From assembly GCF_902459465.1 (NCBI RefSeq), contig NC_047075.1, positions 14,610,732 to 14,674,731 on the forward strand: DNA of 64,000 bases, written 5' to 3'. A program made the translations under genes and the position numbers. Shown here piece after piece: positions 1-11,900 of the stretch (position 1 is the first letter of the stretch; each line of letters begins with the position of its first letter). The notes below the pieces were generated by a model. It saw only the letters and a program-made list of their open reading frames with translations, was not told the origin of the DNA and made no database searches. This stretch comes from Asterias rubens (taxonomy: Eukaryota > Echinodermata > Asteroidea > Forcipulatida > Asteriidae).

Positions 1-1918
1 ACCCTGGGTGTAAGTCTGCTGACTTATCTGCCCAGGGTAGACTTTGCCATACCATTTTGGTCCATCTGTGTACAATACATCTATTTGCCAATGCTTCTCT
101 ATTCATACTGTTCATAACATGTTTGAATGGGTGATGGTTAGTTGTGAGGATACAGGGTACTCGACCAATTCTACTAGCTCCAGCAAACTTTACTGCAATT
201 TCCGCATTTTCACCCCCCAACAACTCCTTAATTTTTTCGCACACTTGGTCTGTGATAATTAGTTCATTGAACAATGTCCAGCGCTTTCCTTTCATTGACA
301 TGAACTGGAATACTGACGCATCTGTCTGACCGCCGCCTCCAATGATCGCATGGTTTTGGCATGCACGTTGGATTGGGCGTATTATCCATGACTTTCCAGC
401 GTTGCTGGGGCCATGGATGCAGAATGAGTTTTTCTTTTTGTTTGTGGTGGCCTTGTTAAATACATTGTGAATTTCATCTAACCATTCATCTTTTTTTTCG
501 CATTGTCGCCAGAGGAAATGATCCATTGCAGTGATCGAATCCTCCTTACTCAAAATCTGCGTGCTTGTGGTCTCATCATAGCGCGCATGAGTACCGTAAC
601 GGTTCTCGTATGTCTCAATGTATTCATTCAATGTTTTAGCATACTCTATCCCCTTGTAATGTTTCGCAGCATTCTCCCAGACACTTTTTGCTATCTGGGG
701 GTTGATAGTTGCACGGTGTAGTAGTATTTGGTCGGGGTCCTCTAACCTGGCCATATGACATTTAAGTTCAGGGACATTATCTAGGGAAGTTTCCCCGTAC
801 TTACACATAACTCTATAGAATAGATTGAATCTGTGTTCTGAAACAGTCTCCTTTCTACCAGTATCATATTTAACGCCATCTTGGGTCAAATTTACACTCA
901 TTCTACTTCCCTTATCTCGTTCTTCCTGCTTATTCACCATAATTTCCATAAAGGATACTACTGAACTAGCTCTAATCCAGGCCTCTAGTATACCATCTAG
1001 GTCGCTTACCATATACTTAATGTCACCCTTTATCTGTGTGGTATCTCTTTTATATACATCATCGAGACTGACAACTACCCATCGTGGGGGGCACAACACA
1101 TATTGGAGTGCCTGACTCCCACTTACCATGGATTTTGCCTCTACGTTAACATTCATGTTCTTTCTAAAGTTTCTGTACCGATAAGTGTTAACAATATCCG
1201 ACATACTTCTTCTAACCCATAGTATTACAAGGAGGTGGATTTCTTCTTTGTTGTCTCTCTTTGTACATTGTGAGGGGCCCATGTTGCAGATCTTTGAGTA
1301 CCCAGACTCATCTTTAGCTCTCTTACTGGTTGCCTGACTTACAGTTATGGGGCCCTTACCTAGTACATTATCTATTCTACCTGAATCAAATTCCGGATCA
1401 CCAAAGGAATCTATTACCAGTTCCGAATCTATTGTGGGATCATGAATTGTATTCTCGTGTATTCTTAATTACATCACCTATTGTCGTGTCTCCCGTTGCC
1501 TTACTTACTACTAACCCCGTGAAGTTATGTTGTGCACATATGTCTTTTTTTGTTTGGTATTCTTAGCCAAACTTCTCGCCACTGTATATTTCGTGCATTT
1601 TCAGACTCCTTCGTTCGTACTCATGTAAGTACGCAGTCATCCGTGCACTAAATTCACAGTTGCCATCATAAGTAGGCCAATCGCTTACAGTCGATGACTT
1701 ACAGTAAATGACGTATCTCTATGTACATTTTCTATTCCTCTGAAGGCCCCTCTACTTATGTTCGGCGTAAGGCCTTCTACTACCCTTCTAGATATTGGTA
1801 CATCTGACAAATTTGTGGCGCTACCTTTGAACCACTTGCCAGCGATATTCGCTGCAAGTATATATTTCTTCCAAGTACACAGGTTATCTACACTACTGTT
1901 GCGAAATCCTGTTGCCAT
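1..1918 (-). pseudogene. Parvovirus/densovirus-like NS1 (SF3 helicase), endogenous viral relic
   Basis: Read on the minus strand, positions 1468 to 1 form one reading frame of about 489 codons that runs off the left edge. It contains a superfamily 3 helicase core: Walker A GPSNAGKS (389-412), a B-type strand ending in LFNEL, a B' region, and motif C ILTTN. This combination is typical of parvoviral NS1, the nicking and helicase protein of rolling-hairpin replication. Upstream the similarity to a single protein continues in other frames: a start at 1918, a frame change near 1690-1700, a TAA at 1563-1565, and another frame change near 1441-1470. It is therefore broken in at least three places. 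I saw no capsid gene; it could lie left of the window. Papillomavirus E1 and picorna-like SF3 helicases were considered, but the GPxNxGKS and TTN pattern fits parvoviruses better. The family call is from motifs, not a search. Confidence 0.72.
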
Positions 1919-1952
1919 TCTGATTTATTCTGTCTACCTTTTCTTGTGTTCT

Positions 1953-2295
1953 TCAAACTCCCGTCTCTTGCAAACACTCTTGTTTGTTCTGACGTTCTGT
2001 GGTTTCTTCTGAATCTTCGTTTGAGATCTGTCCTGTGTTAATAAAAATAAAGTTTCATAAGTTATATGTTCTTTAAATTACAACAAGTCTATGTTTTTCG
2101 TTTACACTTAATATATATATTCTTTCAAATTATGGTGTACATACCGTCAATTTGATCTTTGAGATTACCGACGATTGCGTTCACGTGTCTTCTCCCCAAT
2201 ACTATGATTAGTATGAATACTAGTATTGACACTCCTCCTGAAATTGTCTGTGAAAGTGCAGTGCCAGAGAGCGGTTCAATAGTTTTGAGCATCAT
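1953..2295 (-). CDS. Small spliced single-pass membrane protein upstream of the NS1 relic
   Basis: A short two-exon reading frame, not recognised. Exon 1 (2295-2145) starts at the first of two adjacent ATGs and encodes about 50 residues. A strongly hydrophobic segment at about residues 17-34 is followed by a pair of arginines, as in a membrane anchor with a cytoplasmic tail. It ends at a GTATGT donor. Exon 2 starts at 2032 after a pyrimidine-rich stretch ending in ACAG, keeps the frame across the 112-nt intron, and adds an acidic tail of 25 residues to a TGA at 1953-1955. Total is about 76 residues. It lies directly before the NS1-like reading frame on the same strand, so it may be a virus-derived leader or a fused host exon. 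The exon structure is predicted from splice motifs only. Confidence 0.4.
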
Positions 2296-2603
2296 CACTT
2301 ATAATTGTTGATTTTGTTGATTTATACGAAGAAGAAAATAGCTTACACTTAAACGAGAATTAACAAATGGTCACTTCTTGGCGAGAATTAACAAAATGGG
2401 CATTTATTGAGCATTTTCAATCCCAAATCCACAATAAGACACCCCCACGAAAGTGAACACCTCCACATTTAGGCGGGGAAAATCGGGCCCACACACAGAG
2501 CTGAGTAGTCTAGGTTCCTAGTAAGGAGGCAGCGTTGTGCCGTCCTTGAGGCAGCGAGAGGCAGACGGTGAGTTAGGAGGGCGCCACCATGCGGCGGAGT
2601 TTG

Positions 2604-2662
2604 GTTATGCCATTCTAATGCCTCCGTCGCTGGTCGGTTGCTTTTCCGACTTCCAATTACAG
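2604..2662 (+). repeat. 59-bp direct repeat, copy 1
   Basis: Identical to 3478-3536. The copy ends in ACAG and is followed immediately by GTAAAC, a good splice donor context; the second copy is followed by TTACCA. The 815 bp between the copies carries no evident ORF. Confidence 0.85.
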
Positions 2663-3477
2663 GTAAACTTCTTCTTTTTGCAAGTGTGATTTAAATATAT
2701 AAACTTTAGGGCAATAAACCGGGTATAACAAACATCATTTAGATTTATCCATCAGCCCATTCAAGCTCTGGATTGTATTTTATTTTTCAGTAATTAAAGT
2801 TCAGTCAAAGTTGTAAAGTAGATAAAACTGTCATGGCGCCGTCCATAGCAACAGCGCTCTGCTGGTACATGTGCGTTTATTTAACACGAGCCTGAGGTTT
2901 ATTGTATGTGGTGAAATAATTCTTGTAGTTAATGCATCTGTGAAATGGGTAATTTACAGTACAGTTATACGTATTAAGTCTAAGTTGATTGAGCAATGTG
3001 GGCATATTTTGACGAATTAATGGTGATCCATAGTCTAGTTATGCTACAACAGCGCCCTCTACGTCATTGGTAGACTTGTGAAATTAGTACATGTATTGAC
3101 ATAGTGTGTTAATTAGCTTGCCATGGTGTATTATTTGGAGAAGGTTGTCTATTATTATTAAGCTGATGACTTTAGAATAAATCTATATATTGTTCTGATA
3201 ATTCTTAAGGGTTTCAGGACAAGATCTGGATAATCCCAGGAAGAAACTAACTGTACTGCTGGATATAATTGTTTAGTACAGGACTTACAGATACAAGTGT
3301 ATATTTCAAAACAGAAGGGTTGCAAATTAATTAATTGAGAGTTGCATTATTTCACACTCAGTATTTTACCTAATTGGATAGATTTTGGTGCACACACACT
3401 GCATGTATTTATCATACTAATGATTTCTTTTATTTTCTCTTTTCTCTTTTACTTGTTAATTGTTTACTGTTAACTTT

Positions 3478-3536
3478 GTTATGCCATTCTAATGCCTCCG
3501 TCGCTGGTCGGTTGCTTTTCCGACTTCCAATTACAG
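3478..3536 (+). repeat. 59-bp direct repeat, copy 2
   Basis: Second exact copy of 2604-2662, in the same orientation and 874 bp downstream. It may be a short terminal-repeat-like duplication within the inserted element. Confidence 0.85.
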
Positions 3537-4384
3537 TTACCAAAGTAAAGAGTCAATCCGAACCCACTGATGTTTCGAGGTTTCAAATTATTTTAGGCCT
3601 CGTTCGTCACCCCCTCCACACTAGACCATTGGTGTTGCGTGGTCACACACAACCAACGTTCCAATTATGCACGGCAAAAACTGTACACGCTTGTAAAGAA
3701 CGAACGCTAGCGGGCGCTCTGTTTCTCTGATTTCTTGTGCTCACCAAGGTCTAGGACATTTGCAACGACGGGTCTTAACTTTTTTATTGTTTTTCGGCAA
3801 ATCTCCCCCGCCTTTCCGGTGGAGCCAATCAGAGGCTGCGTTGCGGTTGGCTCATGAATAATTCATCAGTGTTGTGCATGCAGTGTAAATGCATGCAGTA
3901 ATGCGTTGCATGACTTTTGCTATACTACTCTGCATGTGTGGGTATATGTTTTTATCGGAGTATAATAATGTCCAGATCAGTAGGATTTGAAACTTTGCCA
4001 CATGGTGGAAATACGATAAAGAAAGGTTTGCGGTACCACCACAAACCTTTCTATGTATAATATCCAGATCCAGACTACTGCATTGCCATGATGCAGCTTG
4101 AAATGCGATCGTGGCAGGGCCCACACTGATGAAGCCTGTATTGGCTAAACAATTTGCTTATAGTTAGCACAAAATAGTATTGCTTAGCAGAACTGGTTAC
4201 CAGCCAATTTTTAATTAAATTTGAAATGTTGTAGACTTATGCGTAGTGCCCACCTAAATTTATGGATAGTAAAGAAATTTTGTACAGTATTTTCTGCCAA
4301 ACAGATATTAACTGGTGGGCCCTGTAGTGTTATTTACAGTGAAAGTTTTTTAATCTTGGGGGAAGGAAATCTTGAGGGATTTAA

Positions 4385-5570
4385 AAGCGTCTTTGTGAGA
4401 ATGTATTTTGAAACGTAACCGTAGCTGCAGATCTTGGAATGTAAGCGTAGCTTGACTCGGGATTGAAAGCGTACTTTTTGATATTGTAGCGTAACCTAAA
4501 CGTATCTTGGAGTGTATAAGCGTAGCTGAGTAGCTGCGTAGCTTAAAACGTAACAGTATCTTTTGGAGCGTAAGCATATCTTGGAACGTAATTCGTAGCT
4601 GCGTATCTTGGAACGTAAGCGTAACTTGACATGGGATTGAAAGCGTACCTTTTGATATTATAGCGTAACTTGAAGGAACATAAGCAGATCTGTAAGCGCA
4701 GCTGAGTAGCTGTGTAGCTTGGAACGTTGACATCTTTTGGAACGTAAGCATATCTTGGACTGAAGCGTAGCATCTTGGAACATAAACAAAGCTGCGTATC
4801 TTTGAACGTAAGCATAGCTTGACTCGGGCTTGAAAACGTACCTTTTGATATTATAGTGTAACTTGAAGGAACGTAGACCTAAGCGTATCTTGGAACGTAA
4901 ACGTAGCTGCGTATCTTTGAACGTAAGCATAGCTTGACTTGGGCTTGAAAGCGTACTTTTTGATATTATAATAATAATAATAATAATAACCGTATTTATA
5001 ACGCGCCTTTTGCCAAAGGATACAAAGCGCCAGGTATTATTACTGCAAGGAGTGGGGGCGATTTTTGAGATAATATAAGACCTAATCCTTAAGCACAATG
5101 TAATGGTTTACAAGGTGCTGTGGCGCAATATGCTGCCAATTCAGCCAGGAACACCGGGGCGAACCCCTTCTCTTTTCGACAAGTGCACTGGGTTCTTTTA
5201 CATGCGTTTAAGCAACACATGGGACCAACGGCTTTACGTCCCATCCGAAGGACGAAGCAATGGTAATGTGTCTTGCTTAAGGACACAGGTGTCACGGCTG
5301 GGGATTCGAACCCACACTCTGCTGATCAGAAACACCAGAGTTTGAATTCGGTGCTCTTAACCGCTCGGCCACGACACTTCCAAGTGTAACTTGAAGGAAC
5401 GTAGACCTAAGCGTATCTTGGAACGTAAACGTAGCTGCCTATCTTGGAATGTAAGCGTAGCTTGACTCGGGCTTGAAAACATACCTTTTGATATTATAGT
5501 GTAACTTGAAGGAATGTAGACCTAAGCGTATCTTTGAACGTAACCATATAATATTTTTTGGAATGTAGTC
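4385..5570. repeat. CGTAGC/AACGTA minisatellite of the MULE-like family, left copy
   Basis: A degenerate tandem repeat in which phrases such as TATCTTGGAACGTAAGCGTAG recur at irregular 20-60 bp spacing. It is interrupted by the SINE at 4969-5382. The inverted partner is at 46800-47510. The open frames across it on the minus strand are repeat artefacts. Confidence 0.8.
4969..5382 (-). mobile_element. tRNA-derived SINE with (TAA)n tail
   Basis: On the minus strand the element starts with a tRNA-like head that has an A box (TGGCCGAGCGGTT, 5371-5359) and a B box (GGTTCGAATCC, 5312-5302), the internal RNA polymerase III promoter. The A box with its long spacing suggests a Leu- or Ser-type tRNA ancestor. 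A body of about 270 bp follows. The 3' end reads TTTGGCAAAAGGCGCG, then a TTATAAATACGG-like segment and an ATT/TAA repeat (4969-4990), a tail style used by LINE-mobilised SINEs. It sits inside the minisatellite, which continues on both sides. I could not find a clear target duplication. Confidence 0.8.
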
Positions 5571-6527
5571 TTAACAATATCTTTTGAACAACTCATGAGA
5601 AATTGCGAATTTTGATTGCTTGTCGGGTGGCGACTACTGCTATTCAACTCCCAGTTATTTGAGGTGAATAGTCAGGTCATAAATTCCACTAGTTGCCCAG
5701 TTTAATCATTACCTCAAAAATAACTCTTCATTCACAGAATTAAAAAATAATACTTTGTTTGGCAAAATTATGCTTTGAGGGAATTTTGTTTTACCATTAT
5801 TTTTATTTCAACCTTTTATAAAAAATTATCATAATATTTTTAAGCTACTCACACAATAACACTGTCAATATAACCATGATATAACCATGGAGGTAGATGC
5901 GATATTCCTACGTTTTGACATCATCAAAATTACCTGAAACTCGTAACAAAAAGAAATTAGGGGGCCATGAATCAAAATGGAGCATATTGGAACGTTGCGA
6001 TCATAAGAAACAACGGAGTCGACACCCGCAAGCTGGGAGTTCATAGCGCCCGGGATTTAACACCTCCAACCCCCACGAGACACGGCACCGGCGGTACGTG
6101 ATATTCCACAGGGCTTATTTCACATTCCGATTGCTCCACGCCGGGGGGCCATACAAGCGTCCGTTACACGGACTCTCTGAATGCTAATCTTACGTTCGAT
6201 TTTGACCATTATTTACGATTTCAAATCGTCACGTATCCGTAATCTGAATAGGTAGTCTATACTTAAAATTTCACTGTTTTCCTTTTAATAAGCCTATATT
6301 GACCACGGAATTACTCTTTGAGCAAAGATTATTAAAAAGTAGCACAACGCAGGGACTATAAAACTGTTTTAACTAAGTTGGTTTAGTTTTAAATTCAATT
6401 TTAAAATCAATTTTTATTTTACAAGATTGATAAAAAGTGTAAGATTTTAACTTGCGTTCATGTTTTGGGAAGTTTCTCTTACAAAACTTTGGTCGCCGGC
6501 AGTTTATTGCCAATGCAATAAATAGAG

Positions 6528-6870
6528 TTCATTGGTAACCACCTGTTTAACGCTGGATGGTTCATTGCTGCTGCGAGACACCAGGGGAAATCTTACTGCT
6601 GCAATGCATACTGCACACGCTGTGAAAATTTTCAGTAAATAAAATAGAAGCTGGATTTTCATTGGTAACCACTAGTGTAATAATAGAAGGTTCATTGCTA
6701 ACGCGAGATACCAGGGAAGATGTTCTGTGCATGTGTGTGCATGTGCAATGCACTCGTCGCAGCAACAAAAAATAGAATCTTGATTTTCGTTGGTAAACAC
6801 TGTCATGTTAGATGGTTCATTGCCAATGTGGGATACCAGGTAAAATCTTGCTTTTGCATTCAATAATATT
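6528..6870 (+). repeat. Three-copy tandem repeat, about 129-bp period
   Basis: Units start at 6528, 6658 and 6786. Each has TTCATTGGTAACCAC (or a close variant), then GGTTCATTGC about 25 bases on, then a GATACCAGG-like phrase. Copies are clearly diverged, so the array is old. Confidence 0.75.
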
Positions 6871-7189
6871 GATCACGCAACTAGTTTTGATTGTAAGTTG
6901 CGGGTGTTTTTTTTCTTCTGAAAATTTATAATGCGCTTATAAACTCAGTGGATCAGTATCTTTTCTTAAGATTTCTCCAATGTTTGAACCATGCAAACCT
7001 CCTAATCCCACCATTGTCCGGAGTTTGGAATTAACAACCTTGCTTGCTGACTCGTGACTCCCGATTTCAGATTAGTGTTGCTAGCGGTAGCGTCCACTTA
7101 ACACCTCTATTGTATGTCTTAAAAAAAGCCACAAATATCGACTTTACCAGCTGTACAGGTATTTCCTTTGTTGGTTTTTGAATTGTTCT

Positions 7190-7397
7190 CGTTATAGAAG
7201 GGTTTTAAACAATGTTTTGCTCGTAATGGGTCTCCCAAATTACCTCGTTATAACCGTGTTCTCGCTACTACCGTGCTCGTATAATCAGTATTTTAATGCA
7301 TTGAAACACACATGGGGCCGTTCGGGACTGGCAAAAAACCTCGGATCAACCGGAACCTCGTAACATGCGAGCTCGTAATAACGGGAGTCGACTGTAT
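7190..7397. mobile_element. Possible pogo/Tigger-like DNA transposon fragment
   Basis: The phrase ending at about 7396, read on the minus strand, is TACAGTCGACTCCCGTTATT followed by ACGAGCTCG. This is the style of terminal repeat seen in pogo-group elements. Similar TCGTTATA phrases occur near 7190 and 7245. Boundaries are not resolved; the assignment rests on recognition of the end sequence only. Confidence 0.3.
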
Positions 7398-7785
7398 ACA
7401 TATATTTTTTTCATTTGTATAGACAATTCCTTTTAGGTAAATTTCATATGTTTTGCGCAACTAGTTTTCACCATACACAATAACGAGTGTAGCACGCTTG
7501 CATGTGTGTAGGGGCGCGTTTGTATATGGTGTAAATCGAGGACACATACATGAATACACACCCGCCAACCGTGGACAGTCACCACACCGTGGACCGTCCT
7601 CGGTAGAAAAATCTTTGAAAATGCAAGAATCATCGAAATTTCATATTTTCCTGCAAATCTCGCGAGAAAATTAGGGTGTCCTCAATTGGGTGATTTCAAA
7701 CGTGTGGAGTGTATGCGGTGTGTGAAATTTACCACATGGCTGTGTATCGGTCTAGACCCTGAGTCCTCACGCCATCACCACAGGT

Positions 7786-8104
7786 AGGTAGTGCTATGAC
7801 GGATGGTGTCATCATCTCCAGAATTTCTCGCAGCTTCTTCTTGTTTTCTTTCTTCCCTTTCGCCTTTGACATCCGGTCTTCCTTGTTGTTTGCCTTCTTC
7901 ATCTTGTCTGCTTTCTTTCGGGTGGACTTTATGCTCCCGCATCATGTGCTGTTGCAGAAAACCGAATTGCTTGAATACTTTCGTGCATTGGGGACAACCA
8001 GCCCTGTCCCTCGCGGCGTTTTTCCATCTTTCTTCTAGGTCTATACTCAAACCTGACTGTTTTCTACGATGTCGTATTGATAATGTGTAACTTGCAACTG
8101 TCAT
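7786..8104 (-). pseudogene. Truncated zinc-finger ORF of the array (left edge copy)
   Basis: This is the 5' part of the ORF found complete at 16141-17187 and 25227-26273. Starting from the ATG at 8104, it keeps the CPQC...H....H finger but has two internal deletions relative to the other copies (about 82 bp near 7918 and about 20-25 bp near 8005). It is cut off at 7786, where the array begins. The reading frame is disrupted after the finger. Confidence 0.75.
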
Positions 8105-8844
8105 GCGCTACACAATTTGTTACATATCTCTCATGCGCATCGCATCGGATGATCTCTAGCTGCGCGCACCCTGAAAATCTTCTCCTTCATACTTGCCGCC
8201 AATTTTTCGTGACGTCACTAATTTGGTGCGCTTTCTCGTCTGCCGGGCTTCCATAGCTTTAATAGCTCTCGCATCAATGTTCTCAATTTAAATCGACTCC
8301 TTTAAGAGTAGCCTTTTTTTTTTTCTTTCTTTTTTTCTGTATTTTTAGGGCAATAAATAATTTCTTTAATAAGCCAATAGTGATGCAAACGTCCATTTTA
8401 TTCATGGATGTATCAACTGCGAGTGTCTCTTTCCTCTTATTTAATCTTTTTGGAAGATGATCCTTAAATGAGTACTTCTTTTACTCGTTTGTCTTCACTT
8501 TTCAAGGTTCTATCTGTATTCTGTATAAATTTCACACTGCAACCCAGCTATGCTGGACTCTTCATTGCGGTCTCTCCGCAAAATAACGTATGGGGGCGCC
8601 CTCCATATAACTTCCACTCACTCCTTGCGTGCATTGCACATAGCAAGCACGAGTAGTTTCACCACGTCCAGCTTAACCCAAAGGTTCATTACGTATATTG
8701 ATGACTGCGACACTTTCTCTCAGGCTTTGAAAACTTGTTCCTGGCCAGGGACCAATTATCTTTCCCAAAATATGTGTTTCTCATCCAATAACTCGTTGGA
8801 GTCTTGACATCTCTTTCAATGCTTTTCCACTTTTAACTTAGTAA

Positions 8845-8860
8845 CCCCCCTTTCTCTTGC
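8845..8860 (-). other. Candidate polypurine tract, unit A
   Basis: On the minus strand this reads GCAAGAGAAAGGGGGG, about 50 nt after the pol stop. That is the usual place and composition for the plus-strand primer of Gypsy elements. Equivalent tracts are at 17928-17943 and 27013-27028. If real, the LTR begins directly after it, making the LTR about 3.6 kb. Confidence 0.5.
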
Positions 8861-8909
8861 AATAACTCATTGATTATTCTCTTCCTTCCGGCTTGTTATC
8901 CGCGTTGTT

Positions 8910-11900
8910 TTACCATCTGTCTCTGTATCTCGCCGGTGGCCGCCTCTCTCTGTGACTGCGACGCGCCTCGCAATTGTCTTGTTCCAGTCCCTCATCTTTC
9001 TCGAGGTTGTCCAACTGGTTTCTCTGCTGGCAAGGCTTCTCTTTATTAGTCTTCGCCGTCGTCTCAGTGGTTTCTCTGTCTTGACTTAGACTTTCACTTT
9101 CATCAGTCTTTTCCGTCATCTCCAAGGTTTCTTTATCTTGATGTCGATTGTCACGAGTATCTTGCCGTCGTTCTGTACCATTTTCATCTCCATCCCCGTT
9201 GCTGGAGTTCATGCCCTTGCCGTGTCTTGATACCACGTTGGCGCATTCTCTCCAGTGTAAGGTTTCAGTCTGTTGTAGTGTACAATTCTTGGCTTCCCCT
9301 TTGCCCCCTTCTGAATTCGGTAGGTGACGTCACTCATACACGTTGTTACCACATATGGTCCATCCCACGGTAATTGGAACTTGGGGCAATGACCTCGTTT
9401 TCGTTTTGGGTTGTACAGCCATACTATGTCTCCTTTGCTGTATCCCCCATGGTCTGCTTTGTGGTCATAGTTGCGTTTATGTCTGTCACTTGCAATTTGA
9501 AGGTGTTCTCGTGCGTATTGATGGACTTGCTCCATACATTCCTGGCGACGAACGACATATTCAACTTGATTTTCTTGCTGGTCATCTTTCGGTCTCTCCA
9601 TTAGTAAATCGACCGGCAAGGTTGCCTCTCTTCCCATCATCATCTCATTGGGTGTGTAGCCGGTTGTTTCGTGATCAGCAGATCTATAAGCCATCATGAC
9701 ATATGGCAAATAGATATCCCAGTCTCTCTGATCTTGTCTACGAACATGGCTAGCATCCCTTCTATAGTTCTATTTGCCCTCTCTATCATCCCGTCCGATT
9801 GAGGATGCAGTGCCGATGTTCTTGTTTTATCAATGGCAAGTAAATTGCATATTTCTTTGAAAAGGTGAGACTCAAAGTCTCTCCCTTGATCTGTATGTAG
9901 CTGCATCGGGACGCCATATCTGCAGACGAACTGTTCAACAAAAACCGTCGCTATGGTAGCGGCTTCTTGATTCGGTATTGCATAGGCCTCGGTCCACTTT
10001 GTGAAGTAGTCACCTATAACCAAAATATATCGGTTGTCTCGATCAGTCTGGGGTAGTGGACCCAACACATCCATGGCAACTCTTTCCATGGGTACTCCTA
10101 CGTTATAGGTTTTCATCGGGCCTCGGCGGGTCTTGTTTGGAGACTTTCTTGATGCACACTTGTCGCATGTTGAGACGATGAGATTCACATCTCGTTGCCA
10201 TCTGTTCAAGTAATACCTGCTTCTGACTCTGCCCCTTGTCTTGTTTTGTCCAAGATGACCACATGTTTTGTCGCTATGTAGTTTTGTTACAAGAGTCTTC
10301 CTCAAACTCTTTGGAAGAACAATCTGCCACTGTCACGGTTTCCCATCGTCGGCATAGGACACCGTCCCGAATGTGCAATCTTTCCCATTGTGCCCAGTAG
10401 CTCTTTACTTCTGCACTTTCAGGTGAAACATCAGCCCACCGTGGTCGCTCGGCTGAAGTTTCCTTCCATTGGAGTATCTTGTATACACTCTTGTCTTTTC
10501 TTTGTGCGTCTTTAAGTTCTTCTTCCGTTATAAACTGTTCCTCGTCGTTGTTTCTTTCACTTGCTTGCTCTGGAGCACTTGTGACGATTCCACAAAATGG
10601 TTGATCAGCAATCTCTACACAAGCGCCATCAACAATTGGTCTTGTACTTTCACTTGTTGTTTTATGATGTCGGGGCTTTCTCATGCTGTACTTTATTTCT
10701 TTTGCTGTGCTGTATTTCTCCGTCTTGTCACACTGTTTGCATTCATTGGCACAAGGTTTTCTTGACAGACCGTCAGCGTTCCCATGCTGCTTACCAGGAC
10801 GATGTTGGATATTGAAATCATAGGCGCTCATAAGTTCTAACCATCTTGCCATCTGTCCTTCCGGGTTCTTGAAATTCATTAGCCACCGAATTGCTCCGTG
10901 ATCTGTCCGGATGAGAAATTTCCTGCCATACAAGTAGTGATGAAAATGTTTGGTGGACGCAACCACTGCGAGTAATTCCTTTCTTGTTACACAATATTGT
11001 CTCTCTGCTTTAGCCAAAGATCTGCTGTAGAATGCGATGACTTTCTCATTTCCATCTTGAACTTGTGATAACACTGCCCCTACTCCTTGATTACTTGCAT
11101 CTGTGTCTAAGATGAAGGTTTCGTCACGTGAAGGGTCCACCAGTATTGGAGTGGTTGTCAGATCCCTCTTGAGTCGTTGAAATGCATCTTCACACTCCTT
11201 TGTCCACACAAAATTAATTTGTGTCTTCTCTGTTAGGCGGTGCAGAGGTCTTGCAATTTCAGCAAAATTTCTGACGAATCGTCTGTAATATGAGCAAAGT
11301 CCTAGAAAGCTCCGAACTTCAGTCACTGTTCTGGGGGTGGGCCATTTATCAACTGCCTCTGTCTTGACCGCATCTGTCTGTATACCTTGACTTGAGACGA
11401 CATGTCCCAAAAATGTCACTCTCTCCTGAAAGAGATGACACTTCTTTGGACTCAACTTAAGGCCAGCTGTCCTCAGTCGCGTCAGTACTTCTTGTAATCT
11501 TTGAAGGGCTGCTTGAAAATGATTTCCATAAACGATGACGTCATCAATGTAGAGTAAGCAGGTCTGCCATTGAAGTCCGGAGAGCACTCGTTCCATCAGG
11601 CGTTCAAAGGTTGCGGGCGCATTACATAAACCAAAGGGCATCACCTTGACTTTGGTAATGAAAGCAGTTTTCTCCTTATCTTTCTGTGCCATCTCCACTT
11701 GCCAGTACCCACTTGCCAAATCCAGCGTTGAGAACCACTGAGACCCGGATAGTGTGTCCAGTGAGTCGACGATTCTTGGTAAAGGATAAGAGTCTTTGAT
11801 GGTTGAGGCATTTAGTTTTCGTGATTCCACACAAAATCTTGTTGATCCATCCTTTTTCTTGACTAAAACGATGGGCGAAGCCCAGGGGCTTGACGATGGT

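Larger units (their letters stand above)
2522..3620. mobile_element. 1.1 kb insertion inside the left MULE-like copy
   Basis: The sequence is absent from the matching place in the complete copy. It is bounded by CTAG on both sides (2518-2521 and 3621-3624), which looks like a 4-bp target duplication. Its two ends share only weak inverted similarity (T..GGAGG). Inside are two copies of a 59-bp sequence. I see no coding sequence and cannot assign a superfamily. Confidence 0.5.
2506..6340. mobile_element. Left, interrupted copy of a non-autonomous MULE-like TIR element
   Basis: The first 16 bases (2506-2521, TAGTCTAGGTTCCTAG) equal the terminal sequence of the complete copy at 45762-48238. Homology to that copy resumes at 3621 and runs, inverted, to about 6337-6345, including a hairpin-prone block at 4020-4060, a 20-30 bp minisatellite and a conserved 700-bp block. 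The gap between 2521 and 3621 is a separate insertion. The far terminal repeat expected after 6340 is missing, so this copy is truncated. I see no transposase. Confidence 0.7.
6341..7785. other. Non-coding stretch between the MULE-like relic and the Gypsy array
   Basis: No credible gene is visible. It holds the three-copy tandem repeat at 6528-6870 and a DNA-transposon end-like sequence near 7190-7397. The remainder is unremarkable AT-rich DNA with short spurious frames. Confidence 0.6.

Noticed and set aside
4350-5098. Minus-strand frames of 90-146 codons (and plus-strand equivalents at 46718-47522)
   Set aside because: They read through the CGTAGC/AACGTA minisatellite of the MULE-like element; composition follows the repeat, with no domain.
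5302-5371. A functional tRNA gene on the minus strand
   Set aside because: A and B boxes are present, but the tRNA fold is degenerate and the sequence continues into a SINE body and tail.
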